From NCBI GenBank assembly GCA_029876055.1, contig CM056875.1, positions 1,674,001 through 1,738,000 on the forward strand: DNA of 64,000 nucleotides, written 5' to 3'. The position numbers and the translations under genes were made by a program. This document shows positions 9,825-19,146 of the stretch, piece by piece (position 1 is the stretch's first letter; every line of letters starts with the position of its first letter). The notes below the pieces were generated by a model. The model had not been told where the DNA came from and did no database searches. It was given only the letters and a program-made list of their open reading frames with translations. This DNA is from Madurella fahalii. Taxonomy: Eukaryota; Ascomycota; Sordariomycetes; Sordariales.

Positions 9825-12060
9825 CTAACCAGCCCCGTTAGATATTGGGTGCTCTGGGCCGCTTGGACTCGAGTCTATCCTCCGCCGTTTATTGCTAATC
9901 CCATTGCCCGGAAACTCCGCAGTCCTACGGAGGTTCTCTCTGCATCCAGGCAGGGATGTCCCATTCACGCCGCCGAAGCCGTCGAGCTTCCCCTTGTAGT
10001 CGCGGAGCTCGTCTTCCAGTTCCTTAACCCGACCGATCAGTCCATCAACTGTTGTTCTCAAGTAGCTAACATCAGCTACCAACTCTCGCGAAGCCGGGTA
10101 CACGAGTTCCAACTGCCCGATAATGTGCTCCGCAAGCGACTTGGTTGACAGGTTACTGAATTGAGAGTCGAGTACGGTGATGGAGAATCTCAGCATCTCG
10201 ATCTGGCTGTTCAGATCTTTGTTGTTGCGCGCCATGTCCTGGTTGACTTGGTTGATCTGCGCAGACAAGCCAGCATGGTCTTGAGTGAGTCTGTCCACCA
10301 CGGCCTTGGTCGAATCAACATCAGTCTTGATTGATGCAACCTCGGCCTTCATCGTGTCGGCCGCGACCTTCGCCGGGTGAACTTCTGGGGTACTCAAGCC
10401 ATTGCTGCTCCCGGATGCCCCTTCCAGCGCTTTGATGCGCGCACCGTAACCCGCAGTCTCACGCCGTACTTCGTCCACCAATTGCCCGACGAATTCTGCA
10501 ATCTTCGTCGAGAACTGATGAACCTTTGTCGATAGGTCGTTATGCTTGGTTTCGGCTTCCTGCGCCAGCTTGTCCATGCTTGATTGGAAGTCGTCGAATT
10601 TCCGTCGTAGGTTGGGAAATTCAAACGACATGGTCTCGGCTACCCCCTCGAGGGCATCGAAATCAATCTTTGAGAGCTTGGCTTCGTGTTCTTCGACTTT
10701 CTGGACTTGGCCGTCTAGCCGTTGATTGTGCGCCGCTACACACTCTCTCAGGTTAGCCGTGTCCAAGGTTTGCTGAGTCAACTGCGCCGTGAGCTCATCC
10801 ACACGTTTCAGACAGTCATCCATGCTAGTCCGCAGTACCGAGCTTCCCTGTTGTATCAGGGCGGAGACTTGTGCGCTTGAGACATTGTCGGTGCCGTTCC
10901 TGTCCTCCCATAATTGCTGCTTGATCAATCTCTTCAGTTCCATCTCCTGTTTTTGAAATCGGGATTGCATGCTGTTTTGCTGCGATTTCTTCTGCTCGAG
11001 TTGCCATTGCTCGAATTCTTCGCGCAACGTACCGAGTTGCTTGTCGACGTCCTCGTTGACTTCCTGCTTGGCTCCCCTCATTTCCGCTTTCAGTTCCTTG
11101 ATCTCCCTCTTCATTTCGTTCTTCATGTCCTCCATTTCCTCCTTCATGCGCTTGAAGTTGTCTTGCTCCTTTGTGTCTCTCTTCATGCCGTTCCTCATTT
11201 CCTCAACCTCCTCCTTCATCCGCTTGAACTCTTCCTGCTCCTTGCAACGCTGGGCTTTCATTTGGCATAGCTGCGCCTTTAGATTGTTTATCTCAGCCTG
11301 TTGCTTGCTGAGGGTTTCATGGCCCTCTGAAGAGTCTGTCGTAGCCAACGACTGGGTGTCCTGTTGCCTGCTCTGGACCCAGGCGAGACTGGAAATGATG
11401 GATGCAAATGCCTCGGTTGTTTTATCTACTTCGTTGAGAGCTCCCTGTAGCTGGCGATCCAACACCTGTACCTGGTCTGCATACTTACGCCTGTGCATGT
11501 TCTGCAATTCAGGAACAGAAGGATAATCTGCATGTTTGACCATCGACTTCTCGTATTCCGCCTGTCTCGCCCTCAATACTCTCTCGAGAGGGTCGCGCTC
11601 GGCCCTGAGTTTGGCCACTTCGGCAATGGCCTCGGCCTGTTTTTTCCACAGCTTGACGAGTCTTTCGCGCACGTTACTTCTGTCGAGGCCCGGGCTATCG
11701 GCTAGAGACTGAGGCGTCGGCACTAAGACATCTAGTTAGCTTCGGGGCGCCTTGGGTAGCGAAATAGATTGCATATGTGGGGCGCTTAAACTCACATGCT
11801 CTGGTGCCCAGCTCAGACCTAGTAGGATTAATGGCCGAGTCAGACCTCGTCCGCGTTGGCGGTGGAGGGCCACGCGGCGAATCGGATGAATAGCGGCTGT
11901 CTTTCGGAGAGCTGTCTGTGTCTCTACGAAACCGGTCGTCTTTGTAGAGGTCGGATCCTCTCCTCGCGTATGTCTCGCGACGTCGATCACGTGGATCCGA
12001 ACCACGACGGTCATCCTCGGCGGGACGCCGCGAGTAGGCGTCTGATGATCTCTGGAACAT
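9825..12060 (-). CDS. Coiled-coil protein of unknown function
   Basis: Two exons, 12060-11796 and 11722-9825, give 720 residues. The intron (11795-11723) has a GTGAGT donor, a GCTAAC branch and a TTAG acceptor; the split codon is T|TG (Leu). Residues 1-88 are Arg/Asp/Ser-rich and look disordered. From about residue 100 the protein is almost entirely heptad-rich coiled coil, with dense Glu/Lys/Gln and repeated KRMKEE(V/M)E(E/D)M units near residues 250-300. The C terminus carries a bipartite-like basic signal (NKRRRIDSSP), pointing to the nucleus. Such architecture fits a structural or tethering protein (kinetochore, spindle pole, nuclear envelope or cohesin-like), but no family is recognised. 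Three MKxE-type repeats suggest internal duplication. Confidence 0.8.
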
Positions 12061-13317
12061 GGCGAACGGTGTCCTGGTTCGAAATAGGAGCTAGGTATCA
12101 ACTAGGTACGAAGCTCCCGAGCATGTGACGATAGAGCCAAGCCGTCATGGGATAGTCAGCCAACGGCGCCAACGGCCCGTATTAGATGGCTCGTTTGGAA
12201 ACCAGGAACCGACTATCGATGCAATAGCGCATAAGGCAACCCAGTTATCCGGCCGACTTTGGATAGACGAAAACGTTTAGCTACCCCCGGTCTTGAGAAG
12301 GAGGGAAGCGTGTAAAAGCACGGGCAAGCGAAATAGTCCGGTTCAACGTAGCTGTTAGGTTCCACCGCGGTCGAAAAGAGTGGACTGACTTAGGTCGAGG
12401 CCGAGGTGAACAGTTCCGATCGTTGAAAGCCAAGAGAACTTGACTTACGCTACTGCAGTGCGGTAGGAAAAACAGGATGAAGAATTGAGCAGAAGGACTC
12501 TCCGTTTGCGAGAACTGAGTGGGCAGTTGGCGTGTTTTGCCTGCCCAAACTACCGGGACAAAACAATCCCAAGCTTATCGATTACGCTAGTTGACCGATA
12601 AGGGTGGAGTGGGGGCGTTGGGCGCTCGCTTAAGACTGCACTGGCCAATGGGCTCGCGGTGAATTACGTGAAAGCGTGCAACGTTTCTGCAACTTGCCGG
12701 GACTTGCTCTGCTCAAGACCAACCTAGAAGCTGCCAAGAGCAGCCACCCCCCTTCTGTTGTAATTTCTCAGAAAAAGTCACTTCCCAATACGGATTGGCA
12801 TTCATACACGTAGGCTATCGTAGGCTATAAGCCCGAGCTATCAACTGCTGAGGAAGTTTTACACATGCAGCGAGGCGTCCTTATCCCGGAGGTTGAACGA
12901 ACCATTCTGTATCTCACGTCCAGACTCGAACGGGCAGAGCTGGGGGTTCGCGCCAGATCACGGAAGCGAGTCTCGTTGGCCACTATGTACACGTGCTGCG
13001 ACGGTTCTGGCGACGTTGTCTCGGTCGTTGAGGTACCAAAAGCAACTCCGGGCCACCCCTTTGCATATCAGCGCCAAGAGTGGTTAGAGCAGATGCAGTG
13101 ATACCTGACCGGGGACGCTTCCCTGTGGAGCTTGGCGTGCGGGTAGCCGACACCAGCCACAGATGCCCCGTTTCCGGTGTGGCCGTGGAAATCTCGCGAC
13201 CAGCCACAGAATATCGATAACCTTGTGTCTTGTCAGCCTCGCGAAACTGATCCGCGCTCAACACCACAAAACCACGAATACCCGGCGTGACGGATCCCCG
13301 GCAATAGCACGCACAAA
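12061..13317. other. Divergent intergenic region (coiled-coil gene / RVB2)
   Basis: Head-to-head promoter region of 1.26 kb. A short direct repeat CGTAGGCTAT occurs twice in a row near 12809-12828. A 78-codon ATG frame at 12865-13101 has no recognisable homology and overlaps the promoter of RVB2; I do not call it a gene. Confidence 0.5.
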
Positions 13318-14861
13318 ATGGCCGCCGTAAGCATTATCCCCCAAGACCATCACGGTCTAGATAAAAGCTGACGCCCCCGCGATGCAGCCCGTTGTAACAG
13401 TCTCGGAGAGCAAAGATCTCCGCGGTCTCAATCTCATTGCGGCGCACTCGCACGTCCGTGGGTTGGGCGTGGATGCGGATACGCTGGAGCCCAGGGCTTC
13501 ATCACAGGGGCTTGTCGGCCAGGAAAAGGCGCGTAAGGCAGCCGCCGTCGTGCTGGAGATGATCAAGCAGGGCAAGATTGCGGGACGCGCTGTACTGATC
13601 GCCGGCCCCCCGAGGTTCGTCGCAACGGAAACGCGACCATGTAAACTTGGGAACATCAGGTGCTGACCTCGCCCTGCTCTGCAGTACAGGGAAGACAGCG
13701 ATTGCGATGGGCATGGCCCAATCCCTCGGCTCAGACGTCCCGTTCACCACGCTTGCCGCCTCTGAGATCTTCTCGCTCGAGATGTCCAAGACGGAGGCCC
13801 TGACACAGGCCTTCCGCAAGTCTATCGGCGTGAGAATCAAGGAGGAGAGCGAGATAATGGAGGGCGAGGTGGTCGAGATCCAAATCGACCGGAGCGTCAC
13901 AGGCGGGGCCAAGCAGGGCAAGCTCACCATCAAGACGACCGACATGGAGGCCATCTACGATATGGGTAGTAAGATGATCGACGCTATGACAAAGGAGCGT
14001 GTGATGGCGGGCGACATTATCTCGATCGACAAGTCATCCGGCAAGATTACGAAACTGGGGAGGTCGTACGCTCGGTCACGCGACTACGATGCTATGGGCG
14101 TCGACACCAAGTTCTTGCAGTGCCCTGACGGCGAGCTACAGAAGCGGAAGGAGGTCGTACATACAGTGTCCCTGCACGAGATCGATGTCATCAACTCTCG
14201 GACCCAGGGCTTCCTGGCGCTATTCTCCGGCGACACCGGCGAGATCCGAAGCGAGATCCGTGACCAGATCAACACCAAGGTCGGGGAGTGGAAGGAGGAA
14301 GGCAAGGCGGAGATCGTACCCGGTGTCTTGTTCATTGACGAGGTCCACATGCTCGACATCGAGTGCTTCTCTTACATCAATCGCGCACTAGAGTCGGACC
14401 TGGCTCCCATCGTCATCATGGCGAGCAACAGAGGGCATTCCCGTATTCGGGGAACTGATTACAAAAGCCCTCACGGACTGCCCCTCGATTTCCTCGACCG
14501 CGTCGCCATCATCAACACCCATGCTTACAACGCAGACGAGCTTCGACAGATTCTCTCCATCCGTGCTCAGGAGGAGGAAGTCGATCTCACCCCGGATGCC
14601 CTTGCGCTCCTCACAAAAATCGGCCAGGAGGCGGGGCTTCGCTATGCCAGCAACCTCATCACCACTTCTCAGCTAGTCTGCGCAAAGCGGCGCGCTAAGC
14701 AAGTTGGTGTGGAGGACGTTCAGCGGAGCTTCAAGTTGTTTTACGACCCGACCAGAAGTGTTAAATTTGTCGCCGAGTCAGAAAAGCGGCTGATTGGAAA
14801 CGACGGCGCCGTTGATTTCACAATCAACGGCAGCACCACTGAGACGATGGACACGAGTTAG
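13318..14861 (+). CDS. RVB2: RuvB-like AAA+ ATPase 2 (reptin)
   Basis: Three exons, 13318-13326, 13388-13614 and 13685-14861, encode 470 residues. The first exon is only nine bases (Met-Ala-Ala); its intron starts GTAAGC and ends GATGCAG, giving the family-like N terminus MAAPVVTVSESKDLRGLN. The second intron splits the Walker A loop (GPP|STGKT, residues about 76-83). Walker B is LFIDEVHMLD (about residue 294), and the reptin hallmark stretch INSRTQGFLALFSGDTGEI is intact. Rvb2 forms a hetero-hexamer with Rvb1 that works in INO80, SWR1 and R2TP complexes for chromatin remodelling and for assembly of snoRNPs, RNA polymerase II and PIKKs, in the nucleus and cytosol. The length matches the family. 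A start at the in-frame ATG 13382 would lie inside the first intron and is less likely. Confidence 0.97.
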
Positions 14862-15063
14862 AGTGTGGGCGGGGACATATAACTGCAGGCGTTGGGGGCT
14901 GGTAAAACTGCTTAGCTGAACGGGACTGGCGGGCTTCATATATCCTGTAATAAAATGACTTAGATGCGGAAAGATACTTATGCCTGACGAAGTGGAGCCG
15001 GCCTACGCTTTGCTGTGTGCTGCATTTCAGGGTACAGGTGTAGGACTTGGCCATCCGCAGCTG

Positions 15064-16515
15064 TCATACAAACCCGGCTATCCTGGTCCACCCAGCTTCG
15101 TCCCCAGCTGGCCGGAACTCAACGCCCTCGCCAAAGTAACCGGCGTCCTGCCATGCTTTCATAGTCGCGCCGTCAAACGGCCCCTGGGTTTGGCCATCGT
15201 CACGCCCATCTATCCATCGAAATTCCCACATCTTAGCCTCTGCTTCGCCGCCACCCGCCTCGTCCTCATCCGGCTCGGGCGGCTCAACCCAGTCCTCACC
15301 AGTTTCGTTGCGGTATTCTCTTATGAGACGTTCTCTTTCCGTATCGTAAATATTGGCATAATCCCGCTGCATGAGCTTGTCTGCAGCATCGGCAATAGCA
15401 TCGATCGCCTCCTTGATCTTGACCTGCTTGGGATCTTCAGGCTCCTTTTTCGTATCAACATCCATCGCATCCCCTCCGCCGTCACCAGTTTTTGTCCGTT
15501 TCTGCTTCCACTTAGGAACCTTTTTGGGCTTGGTCTGGCCTCTCCTCAGCCGGGCAAGCGCATCCAGCGCTGTCTCGCCCAGCTCCAGTCGGAGGATGAG
15601 GGATTTGAGCAGGTCGGCCGTCAAGATACTGTCGCTCTCCCGCTGCCGCCGGCGCTGCTCGGCGTCGCGTCTCTCGTGTGCCGCGGCCGCCTTCTTCATT
15701 TCCTTCTTGCTGACGCCCTCGAGCCAGCGGTCGTGCACGGCGTCAGCGTCGACCGCTTTGCGGATATAGTTGCCCGCCTCGTCGAACGCGCCCTCCTCCT
15801 GCTCCTGCCGCATGTTGAACGCGTCAATCTTGGGCGCATGCTTTTTGAGGCCGCCCGCGCCAACCTCCTCGTCTACGGCTTCTTCTGCGATGGCCGCTGC
15901 GATGGCCGCCTCATCGTCGTCATCGTCATCGTCATCGTCATCGTCGCTTTCGTTCTTGTCGTCTAGCCGTACCCTGCCGCCGCTTTTACTAGTGCTCTCT
16001 TCGCCTTCAATGTCGTCCTTGGCGAGGAATCGGACTTCCTTGTGCTTCTTGCCTGTTTTACCACTGCCCGCAGGTTTACTCTTCTCTGCATCCGAGTCCC
16101 CAAACATGTCCACTTCTTCATCATCCCCCCCAACGCCGTCTACAGTGGGCTTAGAGCCGTAGTTATCCATTGCATCCGCAAAGTCGACATCCTCTGCCTC
16201 CTTGCCCTTCTTGACCCTTGCCTCGGCCCTCGCATTGAAGTTCTCATTCTCGGAATCTGAGTCGTAGCCGTCGATATTCACCGCGCCACGCTTCGTTGCT
16301 CTTCCAGACGTGCCAATGACATCTGCGGCAAGGACGTCGTCGTTTTCATCATCCTCGTCCTGGGCGCTTGGCGCCAGGGCCGATGGATTCCGGACATCGA
16401 ACTTGACTTTCTTACTGGACGCGGGGCCCTCGTCGTCGCGGTCCTCGCCGTGATGCGCTCGCGCAAACGCCTCCCCAGCCCGCTTGGGGCGCGCTGCTGA
16501 ATATCTGGAAGCCAT
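15064..16515 (-). CDS. LIN1: GYF-domain U5 snRNP-associated protein (Lin1/CD2BP2/Snu40 family)
   Basis: A single exon encoding 483 residues. The C terminus, about residues 420-480, is a GYF domain: MWEFRW...GQTQGPFDGATMKAWQDAGYF, followed by VEFR and a Trp. GYF domains bind proline-rich ligands; CD2BP2/Lin1 contacts the U5 snRNP protein Prp6 and leaves before tri-snRNP formation, so the role is in spliceosome assembly in the nucleus. The N-terminal half is acidic with a long Asp run (DDDDDDDDDDDE) and a KKVKFD motif typical of this family. The start is the first in-frame ATG, MASRYSAARPKR. The gene is tail-to-tail with RVB2, with 202 bp between their stop codons. Confidence 0.92.
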   Translation of the reverse strand: MASRYSAARPKRAGEAFARAHHGEDRDDEGPASSKKVKFDVRNPSALAPSAQDEDDENDDVLAADVIGTSGRATKRGAVNIDGYDSDSENENFNARAEARVKKGKEAEDVDFADAMDNYGSKPTVDGVGGDDEEVDMFGDSDAEKSKPAGSGKTGKKHKEVRFLAKDDIEGEESTSKSGGRVRLDDKNESDDDDDDDDDDDEAAIAAAIAEEAVDEEVGAGGLKKHAPKIDAFNMRQEQEEGAFDEAGNYIRKAVDADAVHDRWLEGVSKKEMKKAAAAHERRDAEQRRRQRESDSILTADLLKSLILRLELGETALDALARLRRGQTKPKKVPKWKQKRTKTGDGGGDAMDVDTKKEPEDPKQVKIKEAIDAIADAADKLMQRDYANIYDTERERLIREYRNETGEDWVEPPEPDEDEAGGGEAEAKMWEFRWIDGRDDGQTQGPFDGATMKAWQDAGYFGEGVEFRPAGDEAGWTRIAGFV

Positions 16516-17077
16516 GTTGTCGTGACAGTGGTTATAGAAATTGGTCCGTCGCGAGAACGCAGGCGCAGGCTGCGCAGACGAAATCCAAGGTTACCAGAGA
16601 TTTGGGAAGGAGCTTTGACGTCAACTTAGATAGTGAGGCTGTGGCTGGTGATGGTGAACATAAAAGTCGGCCGCGCTCACGATGCTATGATGGCCGGTCA
16701 CCAAGGGCCAGACATGCTCAGGATCACCCTCGCTCTAGAGAGAGAATGGACAGGGGGATATGGAACGAGGAAGCCAATGCAATCGACATGCCGTGTTGAG
16801 AGCTTTCGGAGCTCGCGCCACAACGCCACCGACCCAGGCCCCGCACTGTACAGTACCGCAATAGCTTATTAGGCGGCAGGCCAGCAACTGAATGCCGTTA
16901 CGTATGTCATCCAACTGCTGCCTTTGACGGCTTTAAGCCCGCCCAGACACCGAGTTTATCGCCCTGGACGAACTTTCTTCTGTAGCTCTACACTGACTTC
17001 ACACTCTTCTCGAAGCCGTGCCAACGTTTCCCAAAAAACACACTTCCGCACCTCCCCAAAACCTACGCACCGCGGAG
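16516..17077. other. Divergent intergenic region (LIN1 / UFD1)
   Basis: About 560 bp of head-to-head promoter sequence, pyrimidine-rich on the plus strand close to UFD1. No gene or repeat recognised. Confidence 0.5.
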
Positions 17078-18362
17078 ATGGTGAGCCCCGCGCCCGACAA
17101 CCTCCTCTTACGACTCTCCCACAACCGACTTGCTAATGTCCCGAGCGCAGTTCAACCCGTGGAATCCTGGCGGCGCCGATTATCGCGGGAGCCTTCGGGC
17201 TCCCCGAGCACAGCGTTTCGATGAGTATTATCGCTGCTACCCGTTGATCATGGCGCCCGGCGCGGAGCGGCCGGAGCTCAATTACGGGTCCAAGATTTTC
17301 CTACCGCCTTCTGCCTTGGACAAGGTGTCAAGACTGCACGTTCAATGGCCGATAATGTTGGAGCTTATCAACGGAGCAACGGGGAAGCACACCCATGCCG
17401 GTGTGCTAGAGTTCGTCGCTGAAGAGGGTAGAGCATACATTCCACAATGGGTAAGTTGGTGTGGATGTTACCATCAAGTCTTGGTTGGCCTCGACAGTAC
17501 TAACTCGTTGCAGATGATGCAAACGCTGCAGCTAGATGTGGGGGACATGATCCAGGTCAAGACAACATCTCTCGAGCTTGCCAAGCTGGTCAAGCTACAG
17601 CCGCAATCAGTCAACTTTCTCGAGATTACCGATCCGCGAGCCGTACTCGAGAAGGCGTTCCGCAACTTTGCAGCCCTGACCAAGGGGGACGTGTTCAATT
17701 TTGAGTACAACGACGAGATATACGACATGGCCGTTCTGGATGTCAAGCCCGAGACGGATAAGATGGGTGTGAGCATGATCGAGACGGATGTCAGCGTCGA
17801 CTTTGCCCCGCCAGTCGGTTACGTCGAGCCCGAGCGGGTACCACGGGGCAGCGGCACCAGCACACCCCGCAGCACACGAGGCGTAGGGGGTCTGCCCCCG
17901 GGCGGGCTGTTGTACAATCAGGGTACCATGGCACAGGCAATCAACTACGACGCCATCGCGCCGAGCGCGGCGGCGGCCTCGGCAGGGAACTTCCTAGGAG
18001 AGGGGCAGCGGTTGAGCTCCAAGAAGGGCAGCAAAGCACCTACGCCGAAACCCGCAACGCCCGTGGCGGGCACATCAACCAGCGCCAAGGAAGCTGCGCT
18101 ACCCAGACGGCGGAATAACGGCCCCGCACCGCTGCGCCTGCCGCCAAACAAGTTGTTCCTGGGCTACGAGATTAAGCCAGTCAAAACAGCAGAAGACAAG
18201 GAGCGGGAGGCGGCGAACGCAAGGCAACCCCACTTTGCCGGCCAGGGCCAGACATTGAGAGGAACCGTGAAGAGGAAGGGAGAGGGCGACGACAAGGCCT
18301 CGGATAAGGACAAGAAACCCGAGGAGAGCAAGGGCAGGAGGCTGGATGGTAGGAAAGTCTAG
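17078..18362 (+). CDS. UFD1: Ubiquitin fusion degradation protein 1
   Basis: Ufd1 pairs with Npl4 as the substrate adaptor of Cdc48/p97 for ER-associated and chromatin-associated degradation. The favoured model has exons 17078-17080, 17151-17450 and 17514-18362, giving 383 residues. The first coding exon would be the ATG alone, followed by a 70-nt intron (GTGAGC ... GCGCAG). The alternative is a start at ATG 17136 (MSRAQFNPWNP) with no first intron. The conserved Ufd1 fold runs from about residue 15 to 190, with FDEYYRCYPLIM, KIFLPPSALDKVSRLH and YNDEIYDMAVLDVKP. The second intron is 63 nt, in phase and without a stop. The C-terminal 190 residues are low complexity with a GYEIKPVK segment and a Lys/Glu-rich end. 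Family assignment is secure; the exact start is less so. Confidence 0.93.
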
Positions 18363-18523
18363 GCGCTGCAGTCGGTCGGCGTGGTCGATTTCACAAAGTC
18401 TGATTGCTTTGGCGCCAGGGGAACGGCTTAGGGAACCATATAGCGCTGCAGTTGATCGGCGTGGTCGATTCCACAAAGTCTGGTTGCTTTGGCGCCAAGG
18501 GGAACGGCTTAGGGGACCATATG
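18363..18523. repeat. Tandem duplication of an ~80-bp unit directly after the UFD1 stop
   Basis: Two head-to-tail copies, 18363-18442 and 18443-18523, both begin GCGCTGCAGT and share CGGCGTGGTCGAT, CACAAAGTCTG and TTGCTTTGGCGCCA, differing at only a few positions and one inserted A. The first copy starts at the base after the TAG, so the duplication lies in the 3' UTR. Confidence 0.95.
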
Positions 18524-19146
18524 GAGCCTTTTAGCGACGTTCGTTCTGCGGTGACGAAATCTGGCTAGGTTCTGGCGCTCCGGAGATCAAGCGCCATGAC
18601 GGGATCTCTCTTACTTGGTCTGTTTACATGGATTAGAACTGCGTAACGGGCTAACAAACCCCGGGGAAAAAAAGACCCCACACTCATGGTATCTAGAGAA
18701 CTAAGGTAGTGCTCGTTTCCGCAATTCGCTCGGGGCTCTCTAGTGTCTGGTGCTGGCACTAACTTCAGCAATCAAGGTTTGCACAGGCTTCAGGAAAGTT
18801 TCTGGTTCTGCAATGCGATAAGAAATTGGGGAGCTATTGGAAGCTTTGCTCAATGGTGATACCCGTGCTTTGTGCGGGTGCAACAATGCAGGAAGGCCGG
18901 AGCCTTTTTATGTGGGTCCAACGGCTGAAACTCGGTCACCCATCCTTGTCAAAGTTTGAATAGCGATTATCCATTCCCGCCTCTGGGGTTTTGCTGCGGC
19001 TGGTCGACTTCGCCATCACCCTTCATTCCCCCCTCCCCCAAAAGACTTTGCACTTTCTTTGTCACCTCGGTATAAAAAATTCGCCAAAATCCCCTTCTAT
19101 TTTGGTATTGTGATTGTGGTATTTATGATTCGGCAATCGCATTGGC
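18524..19146. other. Intergenic region upstream of the F-box gene
   Basis: No gene seen. A TATA-like TATAAAAAA sits at 19071-19079, about 75 bp before the start codon of the F-box gene, after a C/T-rich stretch; it could be the core promoter, but the assignment is by position and motif only. Confidence 0.45.

Noticed and set aside
12060..12100. A GGTTCGAAAT string resembling a tRNA T loop
   Set aside because: No five-base-pair T stem and no acceptor or D arm; it sits in the 5' leader of the coiled-coil gene.
12865..13101. A 78-codon ATG frame upstream of RVB2
   Set aside because: Lies in a divergent promoter region, no homology, no splice or Kozak support.
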